Assembly (NCBI RefSeq): GCF_002257645.1
Contig: NZ_NQMO01000001.1
Coordinates: 730,065-794,064, forward strand
Reading direction: 5' to 3'
Source of the DNA: Paenibacillus sp. XY044
GTDB taxonomy: Bacteria > Bacillota > Bacilli > Paenibacillales > Paenibacillaceae
Length of the DNA stretch: 64,000 nucleotides
Translations under genes and position numbers: made by a program
Notes under the pieces: model-generated
What the model saw: only the letters and a program-made list of their open reading frames with translations
Databases searched by the model: none
Told to the model about the DNA's origin: nothing
Part shown: piece by piece, positions 53,378 to 62,636 of the stretch
Layout: each line of letters opens with the position of its first letter
Numbering within the stretch: the stretch's first letter is position 1

Positions 53378-55009
53378 TTGTATACTGTTCTAGTCGTTGA
53401 CGACGAAGCGATCGTGTGCCGGGGCATCAAAGCCTCGCTGGAAGCTTCAGGTCTGAATATCACCCAGGTGCTGACCGCGTGGAACGGCTACGAAGCACTT
53501 GATTACGTTCGCATGGAATCCGTCGATCTTGTTCTGACCGACATTCAGATGGACGGGATGAACGGGATCGAGCTCATGGAGTCGATCTTGTCGGAGAAGC
53601 CGGAAATTCCGGTCGTGGTCATATCGGCGCATGATGAATTCGGATATGCCCAGAATTGCATCCGTCTCGGAGCAAGGGATTATCTGATTAAGCCGGTGCT
53701 GCTCGATCAGCTTGTTCAGGTGGTTGGCCGTGTGCTATCAGATCGGCATGAGAAATACAAGCGGATCGTCGAAGATTCGCTCAGGCACAAATTTTCGTTG
53801 ACCGGCATGACTTCAATCCGGACGTATATCTTGAATGAAGTGATCGCGGGGTCTCTGATTCCTTCGGATGACGATCCCTTCCTGTTCGAACAGATCGAGG
53901 TTAAGCTTGCGGGACCTTACTTTGCCATGTTTGCCGTGGAGCTGCTCTGGGAAAGCGCTGGTCGGGAAGGCGACGCAATCAAGACGTTCCGCGACCAAAA
54001 TTTAATGAAGTACGCAGCGTACAACATTATCGAGGAGACCACCTCGGATTGGAACGCGGTCACGTTCTTCGGACAAGGAAATCGGATTTATACGATCCTG
54101 CAATTCGGCGGTGAGTCCGACAACCTGCCGGACAGGTCGGAGCATGTTACTAAATTGAACCTGCTCGCGACAACCGTAGCGAACAATATCTCGCACTGCC
54201 TGCGCATAGAACCGGTTATCGGCGTCAGCCCGCCGCGTTTCGGCCTACAGCAGCTGCCCGCATGCAGCCGGCAAGCTGTGGAAGCCGCGAAGTGGCGCAG
54301 TTTGTACGATACGCACAACGTGTTCTACGCCGAAGACTTCTCGATGAAAGAGGCGTTCATTCGCGTCGATTGGCAGGAGAAGACCGAACGATTCATCGAA
54401 TGGATGAAGACGGGCCGCAGGGACGAAGAACGGCGTGAAAACATCCTTCGCTTCATCTCGGGCATGGCTCCCGTGTTTGATACGTACGAATCAACGACAG
54501 GCATTGCCCTTAGCATCGCCTATCGAGTGTACGCCATGCTGCTGGACATGAAAGAGACGGTAGGTGAACGCTATTTGGCACTCGATCCGCTCGATTATTT
54601 TCAAGGCCACTTGTCAGGAATCGCGATAAAGCCGCGCTTGGAGTTGTTCCTTACCGAAGCGGCTGCGCTCGTCCAGACCTCCATGGACGACCGTGATCGC
54701 GTGATCGTGCAGCAAGCAGTGGAGTATATTCGCCGGACGTTCCGGAACAAAGGATTGAAAATTCAAGATATCGCGGATCATGTTCATTTAAGCCCGAATT
54801 ACTTAAGCTATCTGTTCAAGCGAATCGCCGGAGAGACCGTTTGGGAATTCGTGACGGCGCTGCGCATGGAAGAGTCCCGGCATTTGCTGCTCAGCACATC
54901 CAAGAAACGCTATGAAATCGCGGACGAAGTCGGTTATGAGTCGCCCGAGCATTTCAGTCGAATATTCAAACGCTTTTATGGGGAAAGTCCAAATACCGTC
55001 CGTCAATGA
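53378..55009 (+). CDS. yesN: YesN-like response regulator (REC + AraC DNA-binding)
   Basis: A response regulator of about 543 residues. The receiver domain has D8/D9, phosphoacceptor D55 in VLTDIQMDGM, and K105 in YLIKPV. A long middle domain is followed by a C-terminal AraC-type double HTH (IQDIADHVHLSPNYLSYLFK, then IADEVGYESPEHFSRIFK). The start is uncertain: ATG 53366 abuts the AAGGAG site, whereas TTG 53378 gives MYTVLVVDDE, the family's usual beginning. It is paired with YesM twelve bases downstream and likely activates the CUT1 transporter genes that follow. Confidence 0.93.
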   Translation: MYTVLVVDDEAIVCRGIKASLEASGLNITQVLTAWNGYEALDYVRMESVDLVLTDIQMDGMNGIELMESILSEKPEIPVVVISAHDEFGYAQNCIRLGARDYLIKPVLLDQLVQVVGRVLSDRHEKYKRIVEDSLRHKFSLTGMTSIRTYILNEVIAGSLIPSDDDPFLFEQIEVKLAGPYFAMFAVELLWESAGREGDAIKTFRDQNLMKYAAYNIIEETTSDWNAVTFFGQGNRIYTILQFGGESDNLPDRSEHVTKLNLLATTVANNISHCLRIEPVIGVSPPRFGLQQLPACSRQAVEAAKWRSLYDTHNVFYAEDFSMKEAFIRVDWQEKTERFIEWMKTGRRDEERRENILRFISGMAPVFDTYESTTGIALSIAYRVYAMLLDMKETVGERYLALDPLDYFQGHLSGIAIKPRLELFLTEAAALVQTSMDDRDRVIVQQAVEYIRRTFRNKGLKIQDIADHVHLSPNYLSYLFKRIAGETVWEFVTALRMEESRHLLLSTSKKRYEIADEVGYESPEHFSRIFKRFYGESPNTVRQ

Positions 55010-55021
55010 GGGTGACTGCCA

Positions 55022-56797
55022 TTGTTCAGACTTACGAAATCACACAGCTTAATGAAAAAGGCGTTGTTATTCGTTGTCCTGCTCATTATCGTCCCGATGC
55101 TGCTCATCTTCTGGATCGCTTCGAACCAAGCGAACCTGACGATCAAGCAGCAGGTGGGAAAGGCGTTCTTCGAATTAAACCGGCAAAACCACGCCACGAT
55201 GGACAGGGTACTGGAATCTATTGACGAAATATCGGTCACACTCCTCAGCTCGAAGCTCGTACAAGCGTGGAACGACGACGAGAGGCTGCCAGACCAGGAA
55301 CTTGTGCAGCGATACGTGGCGACGGAGAAGCTGCTCGCCGACTATTCTTCGCAGGTGAAGTATTCTCTTTTCGTCATGACAGACCGGCCGTCGGATTACC
55401 AATTTGCCCCATCGACCAACGTATCGAATTCCGGCGTGTTTTTCGTGCGGGATTTTGATGACATCCCCTGGCTGAAAAACGCTGTTCAGGCGGACGGAGC
55501 CGGATCGGTGGCACTCGTCGACCATTTCGGATTTAATCAGAAGCCGCGTTTAACCATGGCGTACACAAGAGCCGTAACTGATATATCCCGGACGCGGAAG
55601 ACGATCAGCGTGCTGGTCGCCACGGAAATCGAGAACAAGCTCGAGACGGACATGAACGCTTTTGCACTGCCGGCCGGAACGGACGTATTTCTCGTAGACT
55701 CAGAAGGAGAGGTGCTGGCAGGGACCGATGCAACAGGTTCCCGCTTCGTCGACCCGCACAGCGGAAACGAGCTGGTTCCTGGCGTGTCGCTGACCAAGTC
55801 GCTGATGATCATCAGTCATGACAGCGCGGCTTACAATAACCGCTTGGTCTACGAGATTCCACTAAGCGAGCTCGTCGGTACGCATAATGAGGTGCAGGAA
55901 ATTATCAGAATTTCCGCGATCGGTTATTTAATCGTGATTCTGATCTTTTTCTTCTATATGGGGAGGTCGATCCTGTGGCCGATGGCGAAATTGGCAAGAT
56001 ATTCGAAGTCGTACGAACCGGGCGAAGAGATGGCCAGCTTCGCTGAATCGGACCGGAAGGATGAAATCGGATTCGTGTATCGTTCCTTCCACAAAATGAC
56101 GCAGCGGTTAAACCAGCTCATTCAAGAGAAATATTTGATGGAAATCAAACAGAAGGAATCCGAGCTGATGCTGATGCACTCGCAGATCACCCCTCATTTG
56201 CTGTACAATACGCTGGACTCCGTTTACTGGTACGGCATTCAGGGCGGCGTGCCTGAAGTGGCTCATATGGTACGCGACTTGTCGACGATGCTGCGCATCG
56301 GCTTAAGCAAGGGACAAGAGATTATTACGATCCGGGAGGAACTGAGCCATGTCGAGGCGTATTTGCATCTGCAAGAGAAGCGCTATCAAGGCTCGTTCCA
56401 ATTCCATATCCAGATGGAACCCGGCGCCGAGGATTATCGGCTTCCCAAAGTGCTGATCCAGCCGCTCGTCGAGAATTGCATACTGCACGGAATCGGCAAG
56501 ATGGATGGAGAAGGGGAGGTTTGGATCGACATCCGTACGGCGGAAGGATTGCTCCTGATTACGGTCGAAGACAACGGATTCCGTCCGGTCGATTTGCTGA
56601 AAATCGAAGCGCTCCTGTCCGGCAACGCCAATCCTGAGAAGGGATTCGGGATCCGCAATGTGCATCAGCGCATCCAATTACGATTCGGCAGCGATTTCGG
56701 ACTGTCATACTCGGCGCGGGAGGAGGGCGGAACGAGCGCGTTGATCCGGCTGCCCGCCGTCCGTACGGAAAGCGAGATTGCCATCTATGTAAAATAA
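55022..56797 (+). CDS. yesM: YesM-like sensor histidine kinase
   Basis: A 591-residue membrane kinase. TM1 (about 11-30) and TM2 (about 294-315, IGYLIVILIFFFYMG) flank an extracytoplasmic Cache-like sensor domain; HAMP (SILWPMAKLARYSK) leads to the HisKA_7TM-type phosphoacceptor H392 in QITPHLLYNTLDSV. N box VENCILHGIG, and DNG and GFGIRNVHQR for ATP, are present. It starts with TTG 55022 behind GAGGGTGA. It presumably senses a sugar or the binding protein and phosphorylates the upstream YesN protein. Confidence 0.93.
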   Translation: MFRLTKSHSLMKKALLFVVLLIIVPMLLIFWIASNQANLTIKQQVGKAFFELNRQNHATMDRVLESIDEISVTLLSSKLVQAWNDDERLPDQELVQRYVATEKLLADYSSQVKYSLFVMTDRPSDYQFAPSTNVSNSGVFFVRDFDDIPWLKNAVQADGAGSVALVDHFGFNQKPRLTMAYTRAVTDISRTRKTISVLVATEIENKLETDMNAFALPAGTDVFLVDSEGEVLAGTDATGSRFVDPHSGNELVPGVSLTKSLMIISHDSAAYNNRLVYEIPLSELVGTHNEVQEIIRISAIGYLIVILIFFFYMGRSILWPMAKLARYSKSYEPGEEMASFAESDRKDEIGFVYRSFHKMTQRLNQLIQEKYLMEIKQKESELMLMHSQITPHLLYNTLDSVYWYGIQGGVPEVAHMVRDLSTMLRIGLSKGQEIITIREELSHVEAYLHLQEKRYQGSFQFHIQMEPGAEDYRLPKVLIQPLVENCILHGIGKMDGEGEVWIDIRTAEGLLLITVEDNGFRPVDLLKIEALLSGNANPEKGFGIRNVHQRIQLRFGSDFGLSYSAREEGGTSALIRLPAVRTESEIAIYVK

Positions 56798-56950
56798 CCG
56801 GGAGAACCGCCCTAGAGCGGTTCTTTTCTTTGCCTGCGAACCTATGAGAATGCGTCACACGATCCGGAGGTTACATCATGTGCATATGGAAGGGTGTCTT
56901 ATACAATTAGATCCATATTCCTATTCATCAAGGGAGAGGATGTGGCAAGG

Positions 56951-57868
56951 TTGGCAACACGTGCATTAGAACATCTAGAAAGGGGAGGCGTCATCCGGCG
57001 GCCAAGGAAGTTCAGGGAGTACATCTGGGGTATCGCGTTTTTGTTCCCGGCTATCGTCGTGTTCGGACTGTTTCTGTGGACGCCGATCGTGAAGGGCATC
57101 CTCTACAGTTTCCAGAACGTCGACTTCGTGCTTGGCAACTCGTTCGTCGGCTGGGACAATTACCGCGAGGTGCTGACGAGCAGCGACCTGGGCATCGCTG
57201 TCCGCAATACGCTCTTTTATATGTTTCTCGGCGTCATCATCGGTTTTTGGGTTCCGAGCCTCGTGGCGATTGCCATTTCGGAGCTACGGCGGATGCAAGG
57301 CTTGATGCGGTTATTCGTTTATTTGCCCAATATCGTGCCTGCGGTCGCCCTATACGCCATGTGGATGTGGATGTACGACCCGCTTGGCCCGCTCAATCAG
57401 TTACTGTCCTGGTTCGGCATCAACGGTATCAATTGGCTGACCGATAAGCATTGGGCGATGTTCTCGATCGTGCTTGCTGAGACATGGCAAGGCTTTGGCG
57501 CTTCCGCGCTGATCTATCTTGCAGGCATCGTCAGTATTCCGAAAGATTTATATGAAGCGGCCGAGATTGACGGTGCCGGCGTCATGCAGCGCATTTTGCA
57601 TATTACGATCCCGGGGATTCGGCACTTGTACTTGCTGCTCTTTATCCTGCAGCTCATCTCGACGTCCCAAGGCTTCCAGACGCAAGTCGCCTTGACCGGT
57701 GGCGGGCCGAATAACGCGACGTTGACGTACATGTATCAGATTATCAACCAGGCGTTTACCAATCTCAATTACGGCAAGGCTTCGGCCATGGGCGTCATGA
57801 TGTTTGTAGCACTGACGCTGTTGTCGACCGTTTTGTACCGCATCCAGGGAAGGAGTCCTAAAGCATGA
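56951..57868 (+). CDS. CUT1 sugar ABC transporter permease (LplB/UgpA type)
   Basis: An inner-membrane permease of about 305 residues with six helices and the EAA loop LYEAAEIDGAGVMQRILHITIP. The TTG at 56951 is preferred because GGGAGAGGA ends ten bases before it; GTG 56942 is too close and GTG 56894 lacks a ribosome site. Its stop overlaps the next permease start by four bases (ATGA). With the next gene and the binding lipoprotein it forms a CUT1 importer without an encoded ATPase, so a shared MsmX-type ATPase must be used. Confidence 0.92.
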   Translation: MATRALEHLERGGVIRRPRKFREYIWGIAFLFPAIVVFGLFLWTPIVKGILYSFQNVDFVLGNSFVGWDNYREVLTSSDLGIAVRNTLFYMFLGVIIGFWVPSLVAIAISELRRMQGLMRLFVYLPNIVPAVALYAMWMWMYDPLGPLNQLLSWFGINGINWLTDKHWAMFSIVLAETWQGFGASALIYLAGIVSIPKDLYEAAEIDGAGVMQRILHITIPGIRHLYLLLFILQLISTSQGFQTQVALTGGGPNNATLTYMYQIINQAFTNLNYGKASAMGVMMFVALTLLSTVLYRIQGRSPKA

Positions 57869-58743
57869 GCAAATCCGTACGTGAACGGAGTATCGTATCA
57901 TCATTTGATTTGAATAAAATACCCGTCAAGATCGGCTACGGATTCATGGTGCTCGCGCTCCTGGCGATCGCCGTTGCCATGCTGTACCCGTTCGGGATGA
58001 CGGTCTTCGGATCGCTAAAGACGCGTGAGGAAATTTTCGTCTTTCCGCCGACCTATTTCCCGCACCATCTGGCTTGGCACAATTACTCCGAAGGATTTGC
58101 CTATGTCAATATCGCGCGAGCGTTCGGAAATACGCTGATCCTTTATGCGGGCAACGCGGCTTCCGCGCTGTTGATTCCTGGATTGGCCGCGTTCAGCCTT
58201 GCGCATATGAAGATTCCGTACCGAAAAATCGTCACGATGTTCTTCATGAGCACGCTGATGATTCCGAGCGCAACGTACCTGATTCCGAACTTTCTGAACC
58301 TGAAGAGCCTGGGTCTGCTCGATTCATATTGGGCGTTTTGGCTGCCCGCGGGCGCTAGCGCGTTCAATATTTTACTGCTGAAGAGCTTTTTCGACGGCAT
58401 CAACAAGGAACTGTTCGAAGCTGCGCGCATCGACGGTGCATCGGAGCTTCGCTGCTTCTTTAACATCGCTGCACCACTCTCATTGCCGGTCATCTCCACG
58501 CTGCTGATCTTTGCTTTCACGGCGACATGGAATGACTGGTATTGGCCGTCGCTGGTCCTGTCCGCGAAGGAGAAATATCCGATTTCCTCGTTGGTTTATT
58601 ATGATATTGTTACCGCCCAGAAACTGACTTGGAACGTCAAATTCAGCGTGCTTACGGCCATCATGATTCCACCGCTGATCTTTTTCCTTATTTTTCAAAA
58701 AAATATTATGCACGGTTTGAATATCGCAGGCGTCAAAGGGTGA
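57865..58743 (+). CDS. CUT1 sugar ABC transporter permease (LplC/UgpE type)
   Basis: The second permease, 292 residues with six helices. The EAA motif reads ELFEAARIDGASELRCFFNIAAP, and LIPNFLNLKSLGLLDSYW is typical of the LplC/YtcP group. It is translationally coupled to the first permease by ATGA. The next gene, for the binding protein, starts 109 bases downstream. Confidence 0.94.
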   Translation: MSKSVRERSIVSSFDLNKIPVKIGYGFMVLALLAIAVAMLYPFGMTVFGSLKTREEIFVFPPTYFPHHLAWHNYSEGFAYVNIARAFGNTLILYAGNAASALLIPGLAAFSLAHMKIPYRKIVTMFFMSTLMIPSATYLIPNFLNLKSLGLLDSYWAFWLPAGASAFNILLLKSFFDGINKELFEAARIDGASELRCFFNIAAPLSLPVISTLLIFAFTATWNDWYWPSLVLSAKEKYPISSLVYYDIVTAQKLTWNVKFSVLTAIMIPPLIFFLIFQKNIMHGLNIAGVKG

Positions 58744-58852
58744 TTCGGTGAATCGGTCATAACAATCCTTTGAATCCGTCATCGAACATCGATTTCATTC
58801 CCGGTATGATGATCCTGTCATTATTATCAGCTCTCGAAAGGGGAAAAACATA

Positions 58853-60295
58853 TTGAAAACCTTAAGGAAGAACGCCTTTCTGGCACTGCTCGGGCTATCA
58901 CTTATGGTTACGGCTTGCAGCAGCGGCGGCAGCAGCACCAAAAATGAACCGGCAAGCATCACCCAGGCAAAAAGCGGCGACCAAACCAACGCATCCGGCA
59001 ACGATACTTCGTCTGAAGCCAAACCGATTACGATGACCATTCAGTATCCGAAGCCCGACTCGCCGGAATCCATCGATTTGGAAGAAAGCAAGATCAAACG
59101 ATTCCAAGAGAAGTATCCAAACGTAACGATCAAGAAGAACGACTGGCATTATTCGCCGAGCGAAATTGGCATCAAGATGGCCGCTCACCAGGCGCAAGCC
59201 GAATTTAATACGTTCGCTACAGAAGGCAAAACGCTTATGGAGCACCAATGGGCAGCGGATCTTGCGCCTTTCATGTCCACGTATGAGCACGCGAATGACT
59301 TTAACCAGAAGCTCCTAGACCCGCTAACCATCGATGGCAATTTGTATGCGATTCCTACCGACGGGTATATCATGAGCGTCATGATCAACAAAAAGCTGTT
59401 CGAGGCGAAGAATGTTCCGCTGCCAACGGCGGAATGGACATGGGAAGACTTCTACAACGCAGCGAAAGCCACGGCTGACCCGGCGAAAGGAATCGCAGGA
59501 TTCGCCATCATGGCTAAAGGCAATGAGGGCGGGTGGAACTGGACCAACCTTCTGTATCAAGCCGGAGGCCAGGAGGAAAACGTGGCAGACGGCAAGGTGA
59601 CGTCGGCGTTCAACTCCGATGCAGGCGTGAAAGCGATGGAATTTCTGCAGAAGCTCAGATGGGAAGCCAACGCGTTGCCGCAAAACTGGGCGCTGAATAT
59701 TAGCGACACGTACAATCTGTTTAAGCAGGGGCGGGCGGCAATCGTATTCGGACAAGACATCGAAGGGGCTGTCAATGAAGCTGGTATGAAGCGCGAAGAC
59801 CTGATGGTGCTGCCGATGCCTTCCATGGAGAAAGGCGGGGATCACGTCGGCGTTATGGGCGGCAATTACCTCGTGATCAATCCGCAGGAATCGCCGGAAG
59901 TGCAGCAAGCCGCGTTTAACTATGTGACACTGGACTATTTTAACCAAGGCGGTCTCGACGAATTGAAACGTGTCCTGGAAGACCGAAAATCGAAGAGCCA
60001 AATTTATTACCTGGATCCTACAGGCGTGTATTATAATTCGGAATCCGAATACGGTCAGAAAGTGAAAGAAATTTTGGCGCAATACCCTGAGACGGTATTC
60101 ACCCGGGATGAGCAGTCGGTTGCGGTAGCGAAAGGACACCCAGAAGCGGTGTATAACGCGCAAGATTACTACGCTGCGATTACGACGGTGATGCAGGCCG
60201 TTCTTTCCGACAAGAACACCGACGTCAAGGAACTCTTGGACAAAACGGCCAAGAAGTTCGACGCGGAAGTGCTCTCCAAAGTGAAAGCGAATTAA
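58853..60295 (+). CDS. CUT1 sugar-binding lipoprotein (SBP family 1)
   Basis: A 480-residue extracellular solute-binding lipoprotein: lipobox VTAC (C22), a Ser/Gly/Asn-rich linker, then the two-lobe fold with PKPDSPESIDLEESKIKRFQEKYPNV in sections, DGNLYAIPTDGYIMSVMINKKLF and the WTWEDFYNAAKA helix. Starts with TTG 58853 behind GAAAGGGGA. It delivers a sugar or oligosaccharide to the two permeases; the neighbouring CBM9 glycosidase suggests a plant-polysaccharide fragment. The binding protein ending the cluster is unusual in position but not in content. A terminator follows. Confidence 0.93.
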   Translation: MKTLRKNAFLALLGLSLMVTACSSGGSSTKNEPASITQAKSGDQTNASGNDTSSEAKPITMTIQYPKPDSPESIDLEESKIKRFQEKYPNVTIKKNDWHYSPSEIGIKMAAHQAQAEFNTFATEGKTLMEHQWAADLAPFMSTYEHANDFNQKLLDPLTIDGNLYAIPTDGYIMSVMINKKLFEAKNVPLPTAEWTWEDFYNAAKATADPAKGIAGFAIMAKGNEGGWNWTNLLYQAGGQEENVADGKVTSAFNSDAGVKAMEFLQKLRWEANALPQNWALNISDTYNLFKQGRAAIVFGQDIEGAVNEAGMKREDLMVLPMPSMEKGGDHVGVMGGNYLVINPQESPEVQQAAFNYVTLDYFNQGGLDELKRVLEDRKSKSQIYYLDPTGVYYNSESEYGQKVKEILAQYPETVFTRDEQSVAVAKGHPEAVYNAQDYYAAITTVMQAVLSDKNTDVKELLDKTAKKFDAEVLSKVKAN

Positions 60296-60351
60296 GGATC
60301 AACCCCTATTATTTTGAGCCCGTTGGCTCGACATAATGAGGAAATACAGTA

Positions 60352-60380
60352 AATAAGCCCGCGTCCGACGCGGGCTTATT
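60352..60380. terminator. Bidirectional terminator after binding-protein gene
   Basis: AATAAGCCCGCG, TCCGA, CGCGGGCTTATT is a perfect 12-base stem, shared with the convergent sulfurtransferase gene. Confidence 0.85.
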
Positions 60381-60384
60381 CCTT

Positions 60385-61221
60385 TTAATCTTCCCCCGTA
60401 GCAATCGGGTTTTCGCTGTACGAAATCCAGTCGCTCCAGCTTCCTGCATACAGCCGGACATCCGGATATCCCAGCTCGGTCAAGGCAAGGACGTTCGGGC
60501 ATGCTGACACGCCCGAGCCGCAGTAGACGATAATCTCATGGTCTCTCGGTACGTCCTTATAGTAGTCTTTGAGCTCTTCGAGGGATTTCCATTCCCCGTT
60601 GTCCTGCAGAACGCCTTTCCAAAACTTGTTCTTGGCGCCGGGAATATGGCCCGCGGTATGGTCGATCGTCTCGTTCAGACCCAGGTAGCGGGAGGACTCG
60701 CGCGAATCCAGAATCACGATCGAAGGATCCTTCATCGCCTGGCGGACGTCTTCCAGATTTACGAGCTTTTCGGGATGCACTTCAGCCGTAAAGGTCGATG
60801 GGACTCGGACTGGCTGTTCCTTGCTGACGGGGTAGCCTGCATCCTTCCATGCACTGAAACCTTCGTTCATGACGAACGCTCTATCATGCCCCATATAGCT
60901 CAACAGCCACCATAGGCGCGAGGCGTACAGCCCGCCCTGATCGTCATAAGCGATGACCCGGGTTTCACGGTTAATGCCGATTTTCCCCAGTTTTGCGGCA
61001 AGCTCACCGGTATTGGGCAGCGGATGCCGCCCGCCATGCTCACCCACAGAGGAAGACAAATCCTTTTCCAGGTCAAGGAATACCGCTCCCGGGATGTGGC
61101 TCTCCTCATAGGAAATTCTTCCGACATCAGGCTGTCCCAGCATGAACCGGCAGTCGACGATCGTCACATCGGGCTCGTACATCCGGGCAAGCACCCAAGC
61201 TTTGTTTACTAATACGCTCAT
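60385..61221 (-). CDS. Sulfurtransferase (tandem rhodanese, SseA/TST type)
   Basis: Transfers sulfane sulfur, typically from thiosulfate or 3-mercaptopyruvate. Two rhodanese domains span 278 residues: an inactive N-terminal one (the loop is AYDDQGG with no Cys) and an active one with C234 in VYCGSGVSACP. The opening DCRFMLGQPDVGRISYEESHIPGA is typical. Loop CGSGVSA fits the mercaptopyruvate/TST group. Divergently upstream lie a CxxC small protein and a TauE/SafE-type sulfite exporter, suggesting loosely grouped sulfur functions. AAGGCGGTG precedes the ATG. Confidence 0.93.
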   Translation of the reverse strand: MSVLVNKAWVLARMYEPDVTIVDCRFMLGQPDVGRISYEESHIPGAVFLDLEKDLSSSVGEHGGRHPLPNTGELAAKLGKIGINRETRVIAYDDQGGLYASRLWWLLSYMGHDRAFVMNEGFSAWKDAGYPVSKEQPVRVPSTFTAEVHPEKLVNLEDVRQAMKDPSIVILDSRESSRYLGLNETIDHTAGHIPGAKNKFWKGVLQDNGEWKSLEELKDYYKDVPRDHEIIVYCGSGVSACPNVLALTELGYPDVRLYAGSWSDWISYSENPIATGED

Positions 61222-61370
61222 TTAGCACACCGCCTTAATTCAATGATGATATCATGAATGGAATATTGTTCTATTATACCAGCGGAGCGGGAGGGTTGTC
61301 TCTCTAATCGGTTTCTTCAGCACAGCCAAGTATGTTATGATAAACCCGCTGTGGACGAGCCGCTATACAT

Positions 61371-61416
61371 AAAAAAACGGCTCAGATATATTCCCGGCTG
61401 GGGAACTATCTGGCCG
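61371..61416 (-). terminator. Terminator after the 54-residue gene
   Basis: On the minus strand CGGCCAGATA pairs with TATCTGAGCCG, with an inner TTCCC/GGGAA stem, and ends in TTTTTTT. Position supports a transcript for the small gene. 61222-61370 shows no gene. Confidence 0.75.
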
Positions 61417-61449
61417 TAAGTATCAGTGCCCGAAAGCACGGGCCTGTCA

Positions 61450-61614
61450 TCATTTATGGTAAACGATTCTCACATGGAGATGGGTGTAAATCTCTTCCGT
61501 ATAATGGTCATTCGGACAGCTCTTGATGACGCGCAGGTGATCTTTGCTCGAAATTAAAGGCTCAGAGCATGAAGGGCAGCGGTCTACAAACAAGCTTTTT
61601 AATTTCGTAAACAA
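61450..61614 (-). CDS. Small CxxC protein, 54 residues
   Basis: A short gene that a long-frame search misses. It starts at TTG 61614, six bases after an AGGATGGTGA ribosome site, and reads MFTKLKSLFVDRCPSCSEPL, continuing with KSCPNDHYTEEIYTHLHVRI to a stop at 61450. C13, C16, C33 and histidines suggest a small zinc ribbon or metal site. A terminator follows 34 bases after the stop. Coding use is good (few rare codons), with no better frame on either strand. No family recognised. Confidence 0.7.
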   Translation of the reverse strand: MFTKLKSLFVDRCPSCSEPLISSKDHLRVIKSCPNDHYTEEIYTHLHVRIVYHK

Positions 61615-61740
61615 GCTTATTCACCATCCTATTCCCATTGATTTACTTGGGTTTATTATAAACGCTAATGTTTCATTCGTATAGTGTTAATTTTGAGTTT
61701 TTTGCTGCGAACTATTCAGTCATCCAGAGGTGTGTAGTAG

Positions 61741-62547
61741 ATGGATTTAGCAGGACATATCGTTATGTTTATCATCGGGCTGGCAGGTTCCTTTTTCTCG
61801 GGATTGCTGGGCATCGGGGGAGCCATTATCAATTATCCGCTGCTGCTCTATGTGCCGGAGCTTTTTGGCGTAGAGACGTTCAGTCCGCGGCAAGTTTCCT
61901 CGATCAGCATGATCCAGGTATTTTTCTCGTCCTTGGCGGGAATGCTGGCTTTCCTCAGACAGAGCCGGAAAGAGAAGCCGCTGATGCACAAAGGGCTGAT
62001 TATGAACATGGGCGCGAGTATTCTGATCGGCAGTTTGGGAGGCAGCCTGAGCTCGGCCTATCTGCCCAGCTCGAGCATCAATATTATTTACGGAGTGCTG
62101 GCCGTGATTGCAGCCGTCTTGATGATGATTCCGGGAAGAGGTACTCAGGAGGAGGTTCAGCTGGCATCGGTGCATTATAATCCGTGGATTTCCTCGGTTT
62201 CCGCCCTGCTGGTGGGCGTCGTCTCGGGGATTGTCGGGGCAGGGGGATCTTTTATTCTGATTCCGATCATGCTGACCCTGCTGCGGATTCCGGTGCGGGT
62301 GACGGTGGCTTCCTCGCTGGCGATCGTGTTTATCTCAGCCATCGGCGGCGTATCCGGGAAAATAGCCGGCGGGCATATCCCATTGTGGCCCACCTTGTTT
62401 ACCGTGCTTGGGAGCATCCTCGGCGCACCGGTGGGGACGATGGTCAGCCGCCATCTCAACGTCAAATCTTTGAGAATCGCACTCGCCGTCCTGATCGCAG
62501 CCACGGCCGTAAAAATTTGGTGGGGCATTATCGCGGCAGGTGCATAG
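61741..62547 (+). CDS. TauE/SafE (TSUP) family membrane exporter
   Basis: A 268-residue membrane protein with eight or nine helices. The two conserved halves are GSFFSGLLGIGGAIINYPLLL and VSGIVGAGGSFILIPIMLTLL, each with the family's GxGGG-like turn. TSUP proteins move sulfite, sulfoacetate or related sulfur compounds; the nearby sulfurtransferase fits this, though substrate is not proven. AGAGGTGTG lies ahead of the ATG. Confidence 0.9.
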   Translation: MDLAGHIVMFIIGLAGSFFSGLLGIGGAIINYPLLLYVPELFGVETFSPRQVSSISMIQVFFSSLAGMLAFLRQSRKEKPLMHKGLIMNMGASILIGSLGGSLSSAYLPSSSINIIYGVLAVIAAVLMMIPGRGTQEEVQLASVHYNPWISSVSALLVGVVSGIVGAGGSFILIPIMLTLLRIPVRVTVASSLAIVFISAIGGVSGKIAGGHIPLWPTLFTVLGSILGAPVGTMVSRHLNVKSLRIALAVLIAATAVKIWWGIIAAGA

Positions 62548-62636
62548 TAGCGCCTGAGACATGTATATTTCTCCGCCCCAAGTCAATGATGAACAAGCAG
62601 GAAGAGCTTATCCCAGAAAGGAAGGACGTGAAGGCT

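Noticed and set aside
62184..62636. Upstream extension of the NagZ frame into the TauE/SafE gene
   Set aside because: The lipoprotein signal peptide begins at 62637; the extension is out of frame with the exporter gene and has no start support.
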